In this document: positions 1-11,537 of the stretch, in pieces
Numbering within the stretch: position 1 is the stretch's first letter
Layout: each line of letters starts with the position of its first letter
NCBI GenBank assembly: GCA_027382625.1
Contig: JAJKFJ010022276.1
Location: 1 to 64,000, forward strand
Origin: Tetmemena sp. SeJ-2015
Lineage: Eukaryota; Ciliophora; Spirotrichea; Sporadotrichida; Oxytrichidae
Reading direction: 5' to 3'
Length of the DNA: 64,000 nucleotides
Notes under the pieces: model-generated
Told to the model about the DNA's origin: nothing
The model's database searches: none
The model's input: the letters and a program-made list of their open reading frames with translations, nothing else
Translations under genes and position numbers: made by a program

Positions 1-269
1 ATGAATTTGAAAGTGATCTTAGTATAGTCTTCTTCATCGCTCAGTTTTCATTCTCGGATTTCTCACTTAAGAAATTGCCTTGAACTCAACTCTCTTCAAC
101 TCATGTAAATTATAGAATTAAGCTTTTGTAGTGGGAGAGAGCGTGAATTTTCATATGATTTTTCATAATAAGGTTGAGGAGGAACTTAATTAGAGGTAAT
201 GTATAAATTGAGTTTCTTTCATTTTCATCTTTAGTTTGTAGTATAGATAGTTATTATGGTCTAGTATTC

Positions 270-530
270 ATAATTGCATCATCATTTGATCAATCACTGA
301 GTTTTCCTGTTGGCGAGGCCTTTGCTCTAAGAGCCATCATAAACAAAATATTATGGTGAGTATGAGTATTATGTATCAGTGATAATTATATTGAGAGGGG
401 GGAGCTTAAAAAGTCTGTCGAAAGCCTGAGGGCTGAAACTGAGCTTGCTAGGCTAATTATTCTTCCTTCCGAAGTTATTCAATCAATTACAACTGAATGG
501 AATGTAAATCTATATGCATAAGATAAATTT
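270..530 (+). CDS. partial unidentified coding segments
   Basis: Two plus-strand stretches read as coding with TAA/TAG as Gln. The first (about 285-350) gives a segment containing PVGEAFALRAIINKIL. The second (about 395-510) gives one containing ELKKSVESLRAETELARL. They are in different frames, so an IES probably lies between them near 350-395. No start ATG or convincing TGA end is visible, so the gene probably extends left of the window or is scrambled. The second segment could form a coiled coil. I do not recognise the family. Confidence 0.35.
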
Positions 531-1546
531 TCATTCATTCTCCTAAATAAATAACAGATATTATCAGAAATTTTCTTCTAATTTTGGTAAAAATAGCAAT
601 AAATACAGATAAAAATGGAAAATTTATAATAAATGCTATATATTTATACTAAATTATTTTCTCTCAATATATACAGGTAATTGTTTGCTGCTGGACTAGT
701 TATTTGGTTAAAACTCAGTTAAGTTGCTTGAAGGTTAATTTCTGTGATTGTTAAAAAAGGAATCTTATGCACCTTTCTCTTCAATAGGAGATATTTTTAA
801 GAAATTATTGCTATAAATAAACCTCTTCATAAAAAGAGCATTTTAATTATTTCATAATTAATTAATAAAATTTTAGTTTAGTCATCTGCTCCTCTTCCTT
901 TTCGCCTTCGTCTCTAATCTAGGTATTTGATATTACTAATTTAAGCTTGATTTTTAAATTTGTAGAAATGTAATCAACTTTTGATTAGTTAACGAATAAG
1001 TAATGAGTTAATTAAAGATTCCCCTAAGGGGTATTCAGGCTAGTAATCATATAACAGTCTGTAAAAAAAATAATTAAAGTGATTAATAAGGGATAATTTA
1101 AATATACAAATTAACTATATATAACTAACATCAGATTAAAAAAATTAGATATGGAGTTTTTTCCCCACTCTATGTACTATGGGCCCTACTCATTAATTTT
1201 CAATTTTAATAATTCCAAGCCCACCCACCACCCAAAACGTGCAAGAAAACTACAAAATAGGTAAATAAATATCCTTCTTTTATATAAAAAATATATTATT
1301 TAAGATCAAGTGAAAGTTAAAAAAAAAAATATTCTAGCAAATTAAGACCATATAATTAATTAAGAAAATAATTCTGAAAAACATGGAGCAAGTCAAAAAT
1401 TTTGTATTATTTTTTATTCCTTACTTTGCTTTCCTTTAGGTTTTGTGCACGCCAAGGGTGGTGTGTGGGCCTGGGAATTATTAAGATAGAAATTTAATAA
1501 GTGGGCGTAGGTATATACGAGGGAAAAATTCTCCATTACTAAAATT
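531..1546. other. AT-rich stretch, no gene seen
   Basis: Very AT-rich DNA with many A/T homopolymers. A short minus-strand acidic reading near 890-935 (DEGEKEEEQMTK) may be a stray MDS fragment, but nothing extends it. Otherwise nothing recognisable. Confidence 0.4.
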
Positions 1547-2319
1547 TTTGGGGGGGGGCCTTTCCTCGTCATCCACTTTTTTCATGAAAATATGAAAAAT
1601 CACTGTTTAGCCTAAAATTAGCCAAAAACACCAATTTTTTAGTCCTAATTCAATTTCAGAGGGCTTATTGCGATCATATTCGTTAATTTAGAAAATAGAG
1701 CTAAATTTTTTTAGAATCAATCAGATAAAATTTAGTATTTTTAATGAAATTTTATAGAATAAAGACTTTATTTTATTGAATAAAAATATATGTTTTCAAA
1801 ATATAAGATAATAGTTAACTACGAAAAATATCAATGCTATAAAAGACATTTATAAATGAGATGAAATTCTTTAAAACATGCTTACAGCTATTTAAAAGCT
1901 AAGGCTTCGATATTTAATTCTAGAATATTTTGAAAGAAATCTAGAATACATGAAATTTCATTTTTAATCATGCAATCAAAGAACAATATGTATTAGGGGA
2001 TACTAAAAATGAAAAGGACTCGAAAACTGTGATAAGGTGGTTTAGAGTACTTTTTATTTTTTACATGATATATCTTCAACTTGTGAATGAATTAATTATC
2101 CAAGTGATATTGCCACTCCTTTAAAATTTAATTTTTTTTATAAATGAATATTATTTAAAGGTTCTAAATATTTTCTAAATTAACGAATATGATCGCAATA
2201 AGCCCTCTGAAATTGAATTAGGACTAAAAAATTGGTGTTTTTGGCTAATTTTAGGCTAGACAGTGATATTTCATATTTTCATGAAAAAAGTGGATGACGA
2301 GGAAAGGCCCCCCCCCAAA
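1547..2319. mobile_element. MITE-like foldback element with ~150-bp inverted repeats
   Basis: The left arm (about 1547-1697) and the right arm (about 2168-2319) are reverse complements of each other over about 150 bp with only a few mismatches. Both outer ends carry a run of nine G (left) or nine C (right) next to an AAATTT-like sequence. The roughly 470-bp interior is AT-rich and shows no open reading frame of note, so the element is non-autonomous. The arms are far longer than those of typical short MITEs and could form a large cruciform. No clear target-site duplication can be assigned because the flanks are A/T runs. The family is unknown; the ends are not the C4A4 repeats known from TBE transposons. 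Confidence 0.8.
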
Positions 2320-2805
2320 TTTTTAACTTGATGTAAGTTAATTAAACTGATGTATTAATTTATAATTTGAGTTATTAATCACTTATTGATATTAAGGCTC
2401 ACAGTTATATATCTAATGGACGAGTTCCCCTAATGTACCTATTTATTATTTTTCAATTCCCATTACGTTATTAACAACATTCTTAATATAGCTTTTACAA
2501 TTTCAAAAATCATGCTTAAATTAGTAATATTGCATTAAGAATGAGAGGATTTAAGTGATTTTGCTGTTTAGAGTTACTCTAAGAAAATACCTGACTCTAC
2601 TGTAGCGACTTGGAGCAAGTGCTTGCTGTACAAGTTCCAAACTCATAACTCGGCTTAAAGAAAAGAAAAGATAAGTTTGGTTTCTTGAAAAGTTCCTGAT
2701 CATCAAAATTATGGAGTTGAGCTGTTTCCAAAGAATCGAAAGCGTAAACTGAGCTTTGCTCTCCCAATTTTTCGCTTGGTTGCTTGCTAAACTAATTGCT
2801 CAGAT
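2320..2805. other. spacer, no gene assigned
   Basis: Lies between the foldback element and the stop of the next minus-strand gene. The part nearest that gene (2640-2805) has a mixed composition and may be 3' UTR or an unassigned MDS. Confidence 0.3.
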
Positions 2806-3930
2806 TCATCTCGAATGAGTTGACTTCGATTTCTTGACCTTGTGAAATTCCTTCATGTCTTGCTTTTCTCTACTCTTCTAAATTTTGACTGGCCCTCTTT
2901 CTGCTCTATGAAATTTATAAGGCATCAGAGAGGTCCTAAGATAAAAATACAAGGAATAATCACTAGATGTGTTCAGCTCTTCAGAGAGCTTGAAGTTTGA
3001 GGTAACTAGAGAGATCTCTGAGTTCTTAAGATTGACTAGATAACTTCTTTCCTTATCGCCATTAACTCTGTTCAAGAGCTTGATATCCTCGCAAGTTAGA
3101 GTATTATATCTCTTCACTCTCTCTTTTGAAGCTAGTTTCAGCTACTGCTTAAGCTCTACTTCTATTCTTGCCAAGGGATCCATCTTTTTTAGCTCCATCT
3201 ACTGCTTTTCCACCTTACTCTACGTTAACCTGAAATGATCCCAACTTATTTACTCCTTTTCTTGACCATTAAAGCTATAAATTATAGCATTAAAGCCTTT
3301 TAAATTCTGTGATTTATGATCTATTAAATTCTGGATCCTTACGTCACTCAGTTTCCTATTGGTGGGATTTTTGTGGACCCTTCTTCCCTCACTTTATGTC
3401 TCGTTTTGCAAGTTTAGCGTGTTGAAGGAGCCTGAATTTATAATTTCTCCATACTCTCCCTCAGGAGTTTAACCGTCAATTTTAGTTTGGAGAGGGGGCG
3501 AGGTTTGTGCGCTTGAGATTGTAGACATATTGCGAGATCTAATAATCTATGCTTTTTTATCTTGACTTGAGCTTGATAAATTCTATGCCACACTTATGTG
3601 ATTCACCTTCAGCTAATTCAAACTTTATATATTAAATCACTGTTTAGACATATTGAATTGTCAATCATGGAGAGATTCCTTCTATGTGATCTGCTCACAA
3701 TCTTATTATATAAATATTTATATGTTCTAAATCGTCCTTGCATTTTTAGCGCCACTTTGCGAATAGGAGTTGGCACTTTCATTAGTTCTGGAGCTCAAAT
3801 TGGCAATGCTTTGTCTTCTTTAATTTTAATCAATGAGGTAGACCTTCCCCTTGAGGAGTGAGCGCTAATCTTTCCTGAACTGTGAACTTGGCTGCAGATC
3901 CTCGGGTGATACATATACGAACGAGGGCAT
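2806..3930 (-). CDS. hypothetical polar protein with coiled-coil part
   Basis: Reads from ATG at 3930 (MPSFVYVSPEDL) to TGA at 2806-2808. One apparent IES (about 3631-3723) interrupts it; removing that insert joins two in-frame blocks into a protein of about 340 residues. The middle is charged and probably helical (MELKKMDPLARIEVELKQQ). The rest is rich in Ser, Asn, Gln and Thr. No membrane segment or known domain is visible. A downstream in-frame ATG (3528, MSTISSAQTS) could be an alternative start. The next gene upstream starts more than 700 bp away, so this is probably its own macronuclear chromosome. Function unknown. Confidence 0.6.
3631..3723. other. putative IES, pointer ATATAAA (minus strand)
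   Basis: The 7-bp repeat (TTTATAT on the plus strand) occurs at 3624-3630 and 3717-3723. Both copies sit in the same codon phase of the flanking reading frames. The 93-bp interval contains two in-frame TGA codons and is AT-rich. Deleting it restores one continuous frame. Confidence 0.6.
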
Positions 3931-4662
3931 CCCTTCAATTAGTTAAGAAAAAATTATGGTAAATTAAAAGAGATTTAAAGTTGATTTTCATCCGCAAGCT
4001 TTAATTTGCTTTGTTGGGATAGCTCTGGTAATTTCAATGAACTTGTTATCATTTGTACGTTAAAATAAACTCAAACACACATAAAGATAATTATACATTT
4101 AAGTTTGAGTCTCTATTTATTGTTTGTTGAGAACTTGATCAAACTTAGGAAGCTTATTATTATTATAATTATTATAGGCTCTTAAACCAGAGGTAAAAAG
4201 TTGTACTAAGCACTATTTGTGATATAGTTTAGGTGGGTTATTAAAGTTTAAAAAGTAGATTGAATCTGAATAAATTCTTCCTAAATTTTGATCTATCTTC
4301 ATAGGCCTAAATATCTTATAATTATATAGCTTGAAATCTGACAAGTTTCTATCGTCCCTTCAATTATAGTTATAGATCATCACAAAATAATTGTTGAAAG
4401 TAAAAAATAAAAAGATTTGAAATCAAGAGTAGTTTGAATTAGGAAAGATTAGTATTTGGATATAGATTTGAAGAAAGCGTTTTTGAGTGTAACATTTTAG
4501 AGAAAATTAATTTCACAATTTTAAAGGATATAGGGGTATAAATTATGAGTTGTTAACATTTACAAGGATAGGCTAAAGTGTGTGCCTTCCAGTTATCTAC
4601 TAGACATATAATACTTAGTCATCAAATTAACGAATAGTATGTATGTCTCTCTCTAAAACTTT
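3931..4662. other. AT-rich intergenic stretch
   Basis: No coding segment or RNA gene recognised on either strand. Confidence 0.4.
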
Positions 4663-6173
4663 TCAAGTCATAGTTATGATTCGATTATACTCAGTTCTTT
4701 TCAAATAAATCCACACAATTGATATACCATATGTGCTAATTAAAGATTTCTTGACGACTTTGAAGATTTCAGAAGTAGTTCCTTGCTCTGAGCTGACTTG
4801 GAATAAGGATTGAGAAGAGTAGATATCAAGTTTCTATTGAGCCTTGACCTTGTTCTTCTCATCCCAGAACCATTTGTAGACTTAGCTTCCCTTAAGACCA
4901 GTCTGTAGAGCTAATTTCTTTTGAAGTTCTTTATCAAGTTGAGAGTGTTGCTTGAAGGCGTTTTAGAGTTTAAAAGAATGATATCAATGTTAAGCAATTA
5001 CTTAATAGAGGATGCTAACTTGGTCTTACTTCTTTCTGCGTTTGTTTTCCTCAAGGGTTTTAAGGCCATGAACTTCTTGAGAGAAGCAAATGTCGCTCCT
5101 CTTTCCAGAGCTGGAAGTGTAAGTCTTAATCTTGTACATAGCTTGACCCTTCTCATAGACACAGCCCTTTCTCTTCTTGAGTCTATATAATAGATAAAGT
5201 GAAAAAGAGTCTCTTGGGACCAGTGGGGCTAGTCTCAATATCATCAAGGAGCATTTTTATTGACTGATGAGCAATAGAATGCTTGAGATTTATTAGAAGC
5301 TGGTCTTGTTCTTCAGTTTCCTCGTTGCCGTCCTCAAGTTTTAGTGAATCAAATGCCTCATCGCTTTCTTCGTTGCAAGATTCGTTGAGGCTAATAATAT
5401 CACTAACTTAAGAATTAATAAGATATTGAGTTAGTTACTCTATAATATCAGTGTTAGCTTTGGGTGAGAAATCGAAGGTTTGAGGAGAGGGGTGAACTTG
5501 ATAGAAGAAAGAATAAAGCAGTGTTAATAATTGGCAATATTGATGGGTATCATAAGTGGTGTCACTCTCAGCAGCGCTGAATACAAAGTCGCTTGAGCTT
5601 CTCTTAGGTTGAGCAAGCAGATTTTATTGCTTAAGGTAAACATACTGAACAATCAAACTATCCCCATCTCAATATTTCTAAATTGAATAATTTTAAGAGC
5701 TGCTGTTGAGTTGAAGAGTAGGCTTTCTGCTATCTTGCTAGTTAGTGTAGAGGTAGGTTAAAAATATTTGATAATTTTAAGTTTGAGCTGGGTACATCAA
5801 GTTATCATTGTATTCGAAGGGGATGCAATTCTCATAGCTAGTTTGTCTAAGGACGCATGGGCTTAAAATTTTAAAAGATATATATAAGCTTGTTGGTTCA
5901 AGTTGAACTGGCTGGAATTGAATACCAGAGTTTTGGCTTTGTCTGGGTGCCTGCTGCTTGAGGTAGTAGTCTTGCTATAAATGATAAGAATGATATATAA
6001 GCTGTCTAGAATAGCTATCAGATCTCAAAGATTGTGTGTTAATTTGCAAAAATTGGAACATATACGATCTAACATATGTTCATATTTTATTGAGAGGGGT
6101 GGATGTAGGTCTAGTTGTAAATTTGTCTGTTGTAGACTCCTTCATAGAAGTTGATTCCAGTGTTTGCTGACAT
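4663..6173 (-). CDS. homeodomain protein
   Basis: Starts at ATG 6173 (MSANTGINFYEG) and ends at TGA 4663-4665. The C-terminal third carries a homeodomain-like region of about 60 residues beginning KRRKKQDQVS, with helix 3 reading GSQVYKWFWDEKNK. The W-F/L-W and Asn pattern in that recognition helix is the family hallmark. The N-terminal two thirds are Gln/Ser/Tyr-rich with an acidic patch (ISLNESCNEESDEAF). At least three small IESs are implied: pointer ATATG near 6085, AAGC near 5880, and AAGAGA at 5170-5215. A further in-frame TGA near 5670 implies a fourth. Presumably a nuclear DNA-binding transcription regulator; no target is implied by the context. Confidence 0.75.
5170..5209. other. putative IES, pointer AAGAGA (minus strand)
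   Basis: TCTCTT on the plus strand occurs at 5170-5175 and 5210-5215. Removing one repeat plus the AT-rich insert joins TGPKR to KGCVYEKGQAMYK in frame, leading straight into the homeodomain. Confidence 0.75.
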
Positions 6174-6723
6174 TTTAGTTGTAATTAAATGCATAATTGT
6201 GTATGCACCTTATAAATATTTCTAAATGTATTTGTAAAGTTGTTTGAGGTATTTTTCTAGTGGTAAGTTGAGTGGTTTGTGTTTTAGTTGTTGTTATTCA
6301 TTTTATTATAATTATTAGTTTATAAATAGAAAATACATGTTTCATTTAAACATATGATTTGTATTGTAGTTTATATAGGTGATATAATGCAATAAAAAAA
6401 GCGACGCTGTGAACTTTTAATTTCCCTGTAATGTCTATAGTTCTAGCGTATTACAAGGTTTTACTTAACTATATTGCACAGACCCCTTGCAGAATTAATT
6501 ATTATAGATAAGGTTGTCAAACTTTGCATTTCGTATTTATGTGAGCTCGAATTTATCAGGCTTTCATGCGTTAAATGGGATAATAAAGTGACCAATTTTG
6601 TAAAGAGTAATTTATTAACTTGCTGTCTAAAGCATTTAATAAGTAAGGAGTGTAAATATTAAGACTATAAACAGCAACCAAAGAGTAAAAAATACTACAA
6701 AGACAAAAAATAGTTGAATCAAC
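6174..6723. other. intergenic, no gene seen
   Basis: AT-rich spacer between two divergent genes (homeodomain on minus, thioredoxin-like on plus). It should hold both 5' ends and the sites where the two macronuclear chromosomes are cut. The short plus-strand reading at 6474-6662 has no coding character. Confidence 0.4.
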
Positions 6724-8289
6724 ATGAAGGCATTAAAATACTTGGAGGTCTCTCTCTCATCTTTTAATAAAAACTATTTTGCTTATCTTAGCTTAGCTTT
6801 TTGGCTTTGGGTACCCGAAAAGTGGAGGAAGCCTGCCAGTGAACTGGTGGGAGCAAAGTATGGCGGATCCTGTTAGCTCGTCGCAAGAGTACATAGACTT
6901 GGTGAATGGAGAGTACTAAGACAAATACATTTTCATCGACTTCTATCTTGAGTAAAATACACGCATGCTATTATTCTATGTGTTTATTATGTAAGAGTAC
7001 TGCTCTTGGTGCTTTTACATTTTGGAAGATTTCAACAGACTTGTGCAAGATATGAATGAGTGGTATGGCGAGGACAAGGTTGCTTTCTTAATTATGTAAT
7101 AAAGAGATCATGTCTGTATTTTATATTAGTTTCTTGAAAGTAGATGGAAACAAAGTGAGGAAGTTAGTTGAGCTTTACAAGGTGCCCTCGTATCCTAGTT
7201 TTGTGGCAGTGATCCCCAACACTCAAGGCAAGACTTATTCCACTTTCAAGTATTCGCCCCGTAACTACGACTCCCTTAAAAAGTGGATGCTTGAGATCAT
7301 GGGATCCACACCAATCAATCAAATTAACAAGTTTTACAAACTATACCTTAATAGGAACTTTATACCATTTTTTTCTTAATAATTTGAATGGTGGGTGGTG
7401 AGACTGTTCAAAATTCGCAAGCTAGATTATAAACAGTCAAGAATCAAAAATTAATGAATGTATTCATACTTATTTAGGCGTAAAAATAAATCAAATTGAC
7501 AGTTCAGCTCCTAGCATCAGGCAGCCAAGTTATTCCTAATAACCATCACTATTCATTTTAAATTCAAAGTCAAATTATTTTAAAACCAGTCTATCAAGAT
7601 TATTAAAAAAAGATTATTCTATAATAAAGTTAAATAAAAGAGATAACTTTCTTGTGTTTTAATGTATATAAGAGCGTAACTTAGCATAACAAGCGGAATC
7701 CATCTCAATCACTAAGAATGATTTAGATTAGTCCATAACACAGGCCAAGGATGCATTAGAACTCAAATAGCAATAGCTTCTTTAAATATATAACTTATTT
7801 TTTTAAATGGAAATATCTTTTTATATTTCAGTAATTTGTATTCTACTAAATATATTGTTTCTTGACATGATTCATCAACTTGAGGAATCATAGAGTTAAA
7901 AAGCAGAAGAGCAGAGATCATAATTTAATTAACACTTTAGATGATTATTGATTAAGAGCAGGCGCAACAACTTGCATTTACTAACTTAACTATCAACATC
8001 TCTTTTGATTATATTTGCAAGTATTAAAGAGACGTTTGAGCAGAATGGTTAATCTTTCTCGCCTGCGACTTGCCTTTTGATGGGGTTGATTTCTGGAGTA
8101 ATCGGTGCAGTTTTATTGATCTCATTTAAACTAGCATCAAACATTTTTCTTATAATTTCTTTGCACTTTGTGAAATGGTTTATCAGCAAGAATGCGTACA
8201 TGATGAGAAAGAGGCAAAATAGCAAGTCAAAGTTGCCATCCTCGGGTTCTCCCTAGTTATTTGATAACGATGACGAAAAGTCTGCTTGA
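6724..8289 (+). CDS. thioredoxin/PDI-like membrane protein
   Basis: With IESs removed the protein starts MKALKTILLILAQLFGFG, a signal peptide. A thioredoxin fold follows: FIDFYLEYCSWCFY carries the CxxC active site as CSWC, then DKVAFLKVDGNKV, then the cis-proline region VPSYPSFVAV. The middle is charged and Gln-rich. Near the C-terminus a hydrophobic membrane helix (GLISGVIGAVLLISFKLASN) precedes a basic tail ending DNDDEKSA and TGA at 8287-8289. Thioredoxin-related membrane proteins and PDIs form and rearrange disulfides in the secretory pathway, and this layout fits an ER-resident type I protein. Three IESs in the N-terminal half are clear; others between 7380 and 8040 are implied by frame jumps. 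Confidence 0.85.
6739..6772. other. putative IES, pointer TAAAA
   Basis: TAAAA at 6734-6738 and 6768-6772, same codon phase. Removal joins MKALK to TILLILAQL and creates the signal peptide. Confidence 0.7.
6955..6999. other. putative IES, pointer GAGTA, inside the CxxC region
   Basis: GAGTA at 6950-6954 and 6995-6999. Removal gives IDFYLEYCSWC, which aligns position by position with the canonical thioredoxin active-site region. The ends are not GT-AG, which argues against an intron. Confidence 0.85.
7090..7135. other. putative IES, pointer TTTCTT
   Basis: TTTCTT at 7084-7089 and 7130-7135. Removal gives DKVAFLKVDGNKVRK, the expected beta strand of thioredoxin folds. Confidence 0.85.
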
Positions 8290-8843
8290 CTAATCACACA
8301 CAACCAATAACAATAGTTCTACTTTTATACTGATTTAAATTCAATCATACCTGCTTAATTACAACAACCACTTATTGATTCAAAGATTTATTTCTATTAA
8401 ATTTATTGAACTGCTTCTGATTTAAGTTATAGTCATATTAACTGTATTTTAAATTATAAAAATTAGCAATATAGTAAGTCATCTGTATAAGAAATTGTGA
8501 TAAAATTATTTAGTGCTGTGGTGTATTAAGCTCTAATTTAAGTTCTGCTTTAAATCATAAGCAAATAAATGAAATTTATTTTTAATAAAATTTTGGATAA
8601 TGTCATAATAAGCCCAGAAAAATTTGATTAAAATCTTTTAGATTTAATTTTTATACTTCTTATGAATAAAATTATTTTTTTTAAAAAATTGCGAATTAAA
8701 CAATAAAATAAAAGGGTATTACATCTCCACTAGTTATATTTCATTGTAGTTGTTTATCTCTCTCTCTAAAGTTTTGAATAATCATTCCTAATATACTTCT
8801 AACCTTTATTTTATAATAATTTTTGTCTCTCAATCTCTAATTT
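8290..8843. other. AT-rich intergenic
   Basis: Mostly A/T runs between two same-strand genes. No gene, RNA or repeat recognised. Confidence 0.4.
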
Positions 8844-11537
8844 ATGAATCCTTCATTGATTATAATCAAATTTAAATTATTTTTGAGGCGAAGCAGAACC
8901 TACAACTTTGAAAAAGATTATCCGAAATAAGGTGGAGACTCTATCTTCAGACTTAAAAAATTCGATGTATTTGGAAAGAGCATAACCTTTCAATACAGAG
9001 GTTAGGAGAGTCTTAGGACTAACTTTGGTGGGATAATGTCCATAATACTATTCCTTACTAAAAATTATAAATCTCAAATCATTTTAATATTCCTCGTAAT
9101 TTTCGCATTTTTCATATTCAGAGCTTCGATTCTATTCGACAAATCAGATGTCAAAGCTAGTAGGCAAAGTTTTGTCAGAAAACTTTCTGAAGCAGATCAT
9201 TTTTTTATTTTAAGAACCATTCAATCCCTTCAACTATGGCTTTAATATAGCGTTTGGGATTGGGACCAATCTAGATCCCTCCATAGGTTACTACACTCTT
9301 AATTACGTCATTCAAAAGTTGTATCAATTTTCATATCTCTATATGCATACAGATGAATTGTGTAATCCTATTTTCGATGTTGAAGATATTTAAAGTCTAA
9401 TAACGAAACACAAACTAAGATAAAGACTAAAATTCCTTTGACTCACAGTCCATGCAATTTTTCAAACTTCGGCTACAGAGACCAACAGCAATACACAAAC
9501 TCTTTAAATTTTTACTCCATCGCAAGCCTGCTGAGGTGCATAGACAAAGGATAAGTGAATGCTGCATTCCAAGGTGACTACTACTCTTCGAACTACACCT
9601 ACCTGGAAATTCAACTAGTGAGGTGCTAAAACACGACCATCTCCCCCACAGTTTGCTAAACCAGAGAATAAATTGAAAACTTCTTATCCGTGAATAGGTT
9701 TTGGGCGCTCTATGTCAACTCCTATTTTGACTTCAGAAGTTTTTAAGCTAATGAATTATTTTGGCTAAAAGTTTTGGGAATGAGATAAACTACTATCTCG
9801 ATGACTCACAGTACTTCGACTTGGAGAGGGGAGTCAGTAAGCAGACCAACATTTTCGTTAAGAGAAACTCGATCAAGTTACAAGATGACTATATATAATA
9901 TGGCCAGTCTAGGAAGGAAGAATTTTTCCAAATATCTAAAGCACTCCTCAACACTGACGACAATCAAACTAAAAAATAATTAAATGAATAGTTTCACTAA
10001 TATATAGAGTTCTCAATGCTTTTGAAAACTTGAACTACATAAGAGTGTTTGTGAGGATGGACAAAGATTATGATGTATATGAGAGACAGATATATTCCTT
10101 TGGCTAAATCTTAGGAGAAATTGGTGGCTTAAAAGCATCTCTTTTGATGATAAATAATGATTCCTTATTTTTTAATCCTTAAATTTTATGCTGTTCTAAA
10201 TACTAGTGGGATTCTATGTCAATAAAATTGCTTATCAATAAAAATATAAATATCTTTATATAAATATACTTGCTTACTTTAAACTATCGCAAGATCTATA
10301 TTAGATTAGAAACCCAGATTACAAAAAGCCAGACTATGATCATGAGTTTGAGACTCATTAGTTTAATTTTATTTCTCTCAATAGGACGAAAGAAAATTAA
10401 AGAGCCACTCTTCTAGGCCTCTCGACTCACTCTAGATTTAGCCGCAAAGTATTTAGAACCTTCATTTATCCTCCAAGTAGGTAACTCTCAATAGTAAAGG
10501 TAAACAGAGTAGCAATTTAATGCCTTAATATTGTAAAGAATAACTTGCCATTTAAATTGAATGAAATTCAAATCTGCAAATTGGATCCCTCCCCTAGAGT
10601 AAAAAAGAAATCCAAAAGTAGATTCATAAGCTCTCAAGGATATACATCTATTTGTACTTCTCTTTTTATTTGGATTGAAGACTCATAATTCAGAGGAAGA
10701 TAGGAAGCAGGCGTCTGCAAATGCGGATGAGATACTTTCTCGAAAGCGATTCTACTTCTCAATTCGGGATTACTTCTACTATATCGTCAAGTGCTTCAAC
10801 CTTAAGAAACTTAGACAGTCAGTCAGATCTAAACTACTAAGGGGTACTAGAATTCCTTCAACTCTCATGAACAACTACAGATTTTAAAAATGATTCAATG
10901 GTTTCGATTTAAATTTGCTTTATCTCAAGAAAGACTGCAAGAGGATTTAGATGTAGTTGAGATTCTAAAAAAAGTATTCTCCATATTATTTTATGATCCT
11001 GAGGAAGATAAAAATGCTAGAGACAATCATAGACTCGTTTTATCTTCCGATAGAGAGAATATTATTTTATGAATAATTATTTTTAAATGGCCCTGCTGTA
11101 TTAGAAGTCGAAGCTTTTGGAGCCAGATTAGGATTAGGACTTACTTCAAAAGCCTTTGAAAAAGAGATAAAGTAAAATTTAAGAGGAACGCGATGATAAA
11201 CTCTCATTGGATGACTAGCTAATTAAAAAGCTGGAGAGAGAAGAAGAGTGGGAGGGCAATAGAAATTTCATACTCAATTAGCAGCTGGAATACCTCAAGA
11301 GGAAAAACTGCAGATTAAATCTCCTTCAAGGAAAAACAAATCACAATCTTAGTAAAGATAATCACATCTATTCTTAAGTTAACGTTATATTATTCCATGA
11401 TGACAAAGCCGAAGTCTTAAGTCGAAGAAGTTTATTCTCCCTTCGAAGAGTTAAGAGGGGAAATGGAATTGGATCAAATCAACTTAAACATAAAAATAAA
11501 ACAATCAAAACCCCAAAAATTAATGAAAAAAAAGTGA
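8844..11537 (+). CDS. ciliate-type multi-domain transmembrane protein
   Basis: Start ATG 8844; TGA at 11535-11537. The N-terminus reads KKFDVFGKSITFQYRGQ, then a helix FGGIMSIILFLVIFAFFIF, then after an IES PFNYGFNIAFGIGTNLDPS. Cys-containing blocks follow (SIASLLRCIDKGQ, QLVRCQNTT, TVCQTREQI), then LDDSQYFDLERGVSKQ, then the second membrane region near GQILGEIGGLKASLLM. The cytoplasmic tail has a Cys-Phe motif (YYIVKCFNLKKL) and acidic coiled-coil stretches. This order (FDVFG motif, TM1, large Cys-rich loop, GGLKA-TM2, cytoplasmic tail) matches a large family annotated only as transmembrane protein in ciliates; its function is not known. At least five IESs are implied. The last ~15 residues after INLNI are low-complexity and differ from the related copy at 17.6-18.7 kb. 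Confidence 0.75.
9056..9094. other. putative IES, pointer TATTCCT
   Basis: TATTCCT at 9049-9055 and 9088-9094, same phase. Removal produces a clean first membrane helix of the transmembrane protein. Confidence 0.75.
10303..11495 (+). repeat. long direct repeat, copy 1 (intact coding copy)
   Basis: About 1.2 kb that recurs at 17580-18735 in the same orientation with many substitutions and small indels. Copy 1 keeps an open coding path, for example a run through LLYQKSKLLEPDQDQDL to LEREEEWEGNRNF. Similarity ends abruptly after the codons for INLNI. Confidence 0.85.
10642..10675. other. putative IES, pointer GGAT
   Basis: GGAT at 10638-10641 and 10672-10675. Removal joins SSQG to LKTHNSEEDRKQ in frame. 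The related copy near 17.9 kb holds an equivalent but shorter insert, so the IES position is conserved between duplicates while its content diverged. Confidence 0.75.

Noticed and set aside
7090..7135. Reading the small inserts as spliceosomal introns
   Set aside because: Most lack GT..AG ends and are flanked by exact direct repeats in equal codon phase. Only a few (35603-35657, 38738-38774, 47325-47414, one near 26157-26200) look like true introns.
10675..11072. Two short plus-strand readings as separate genes
   Set aside because: They are pieces of the transmembrane gene's cytoplasmic tail separated by Gln codons and an IES.
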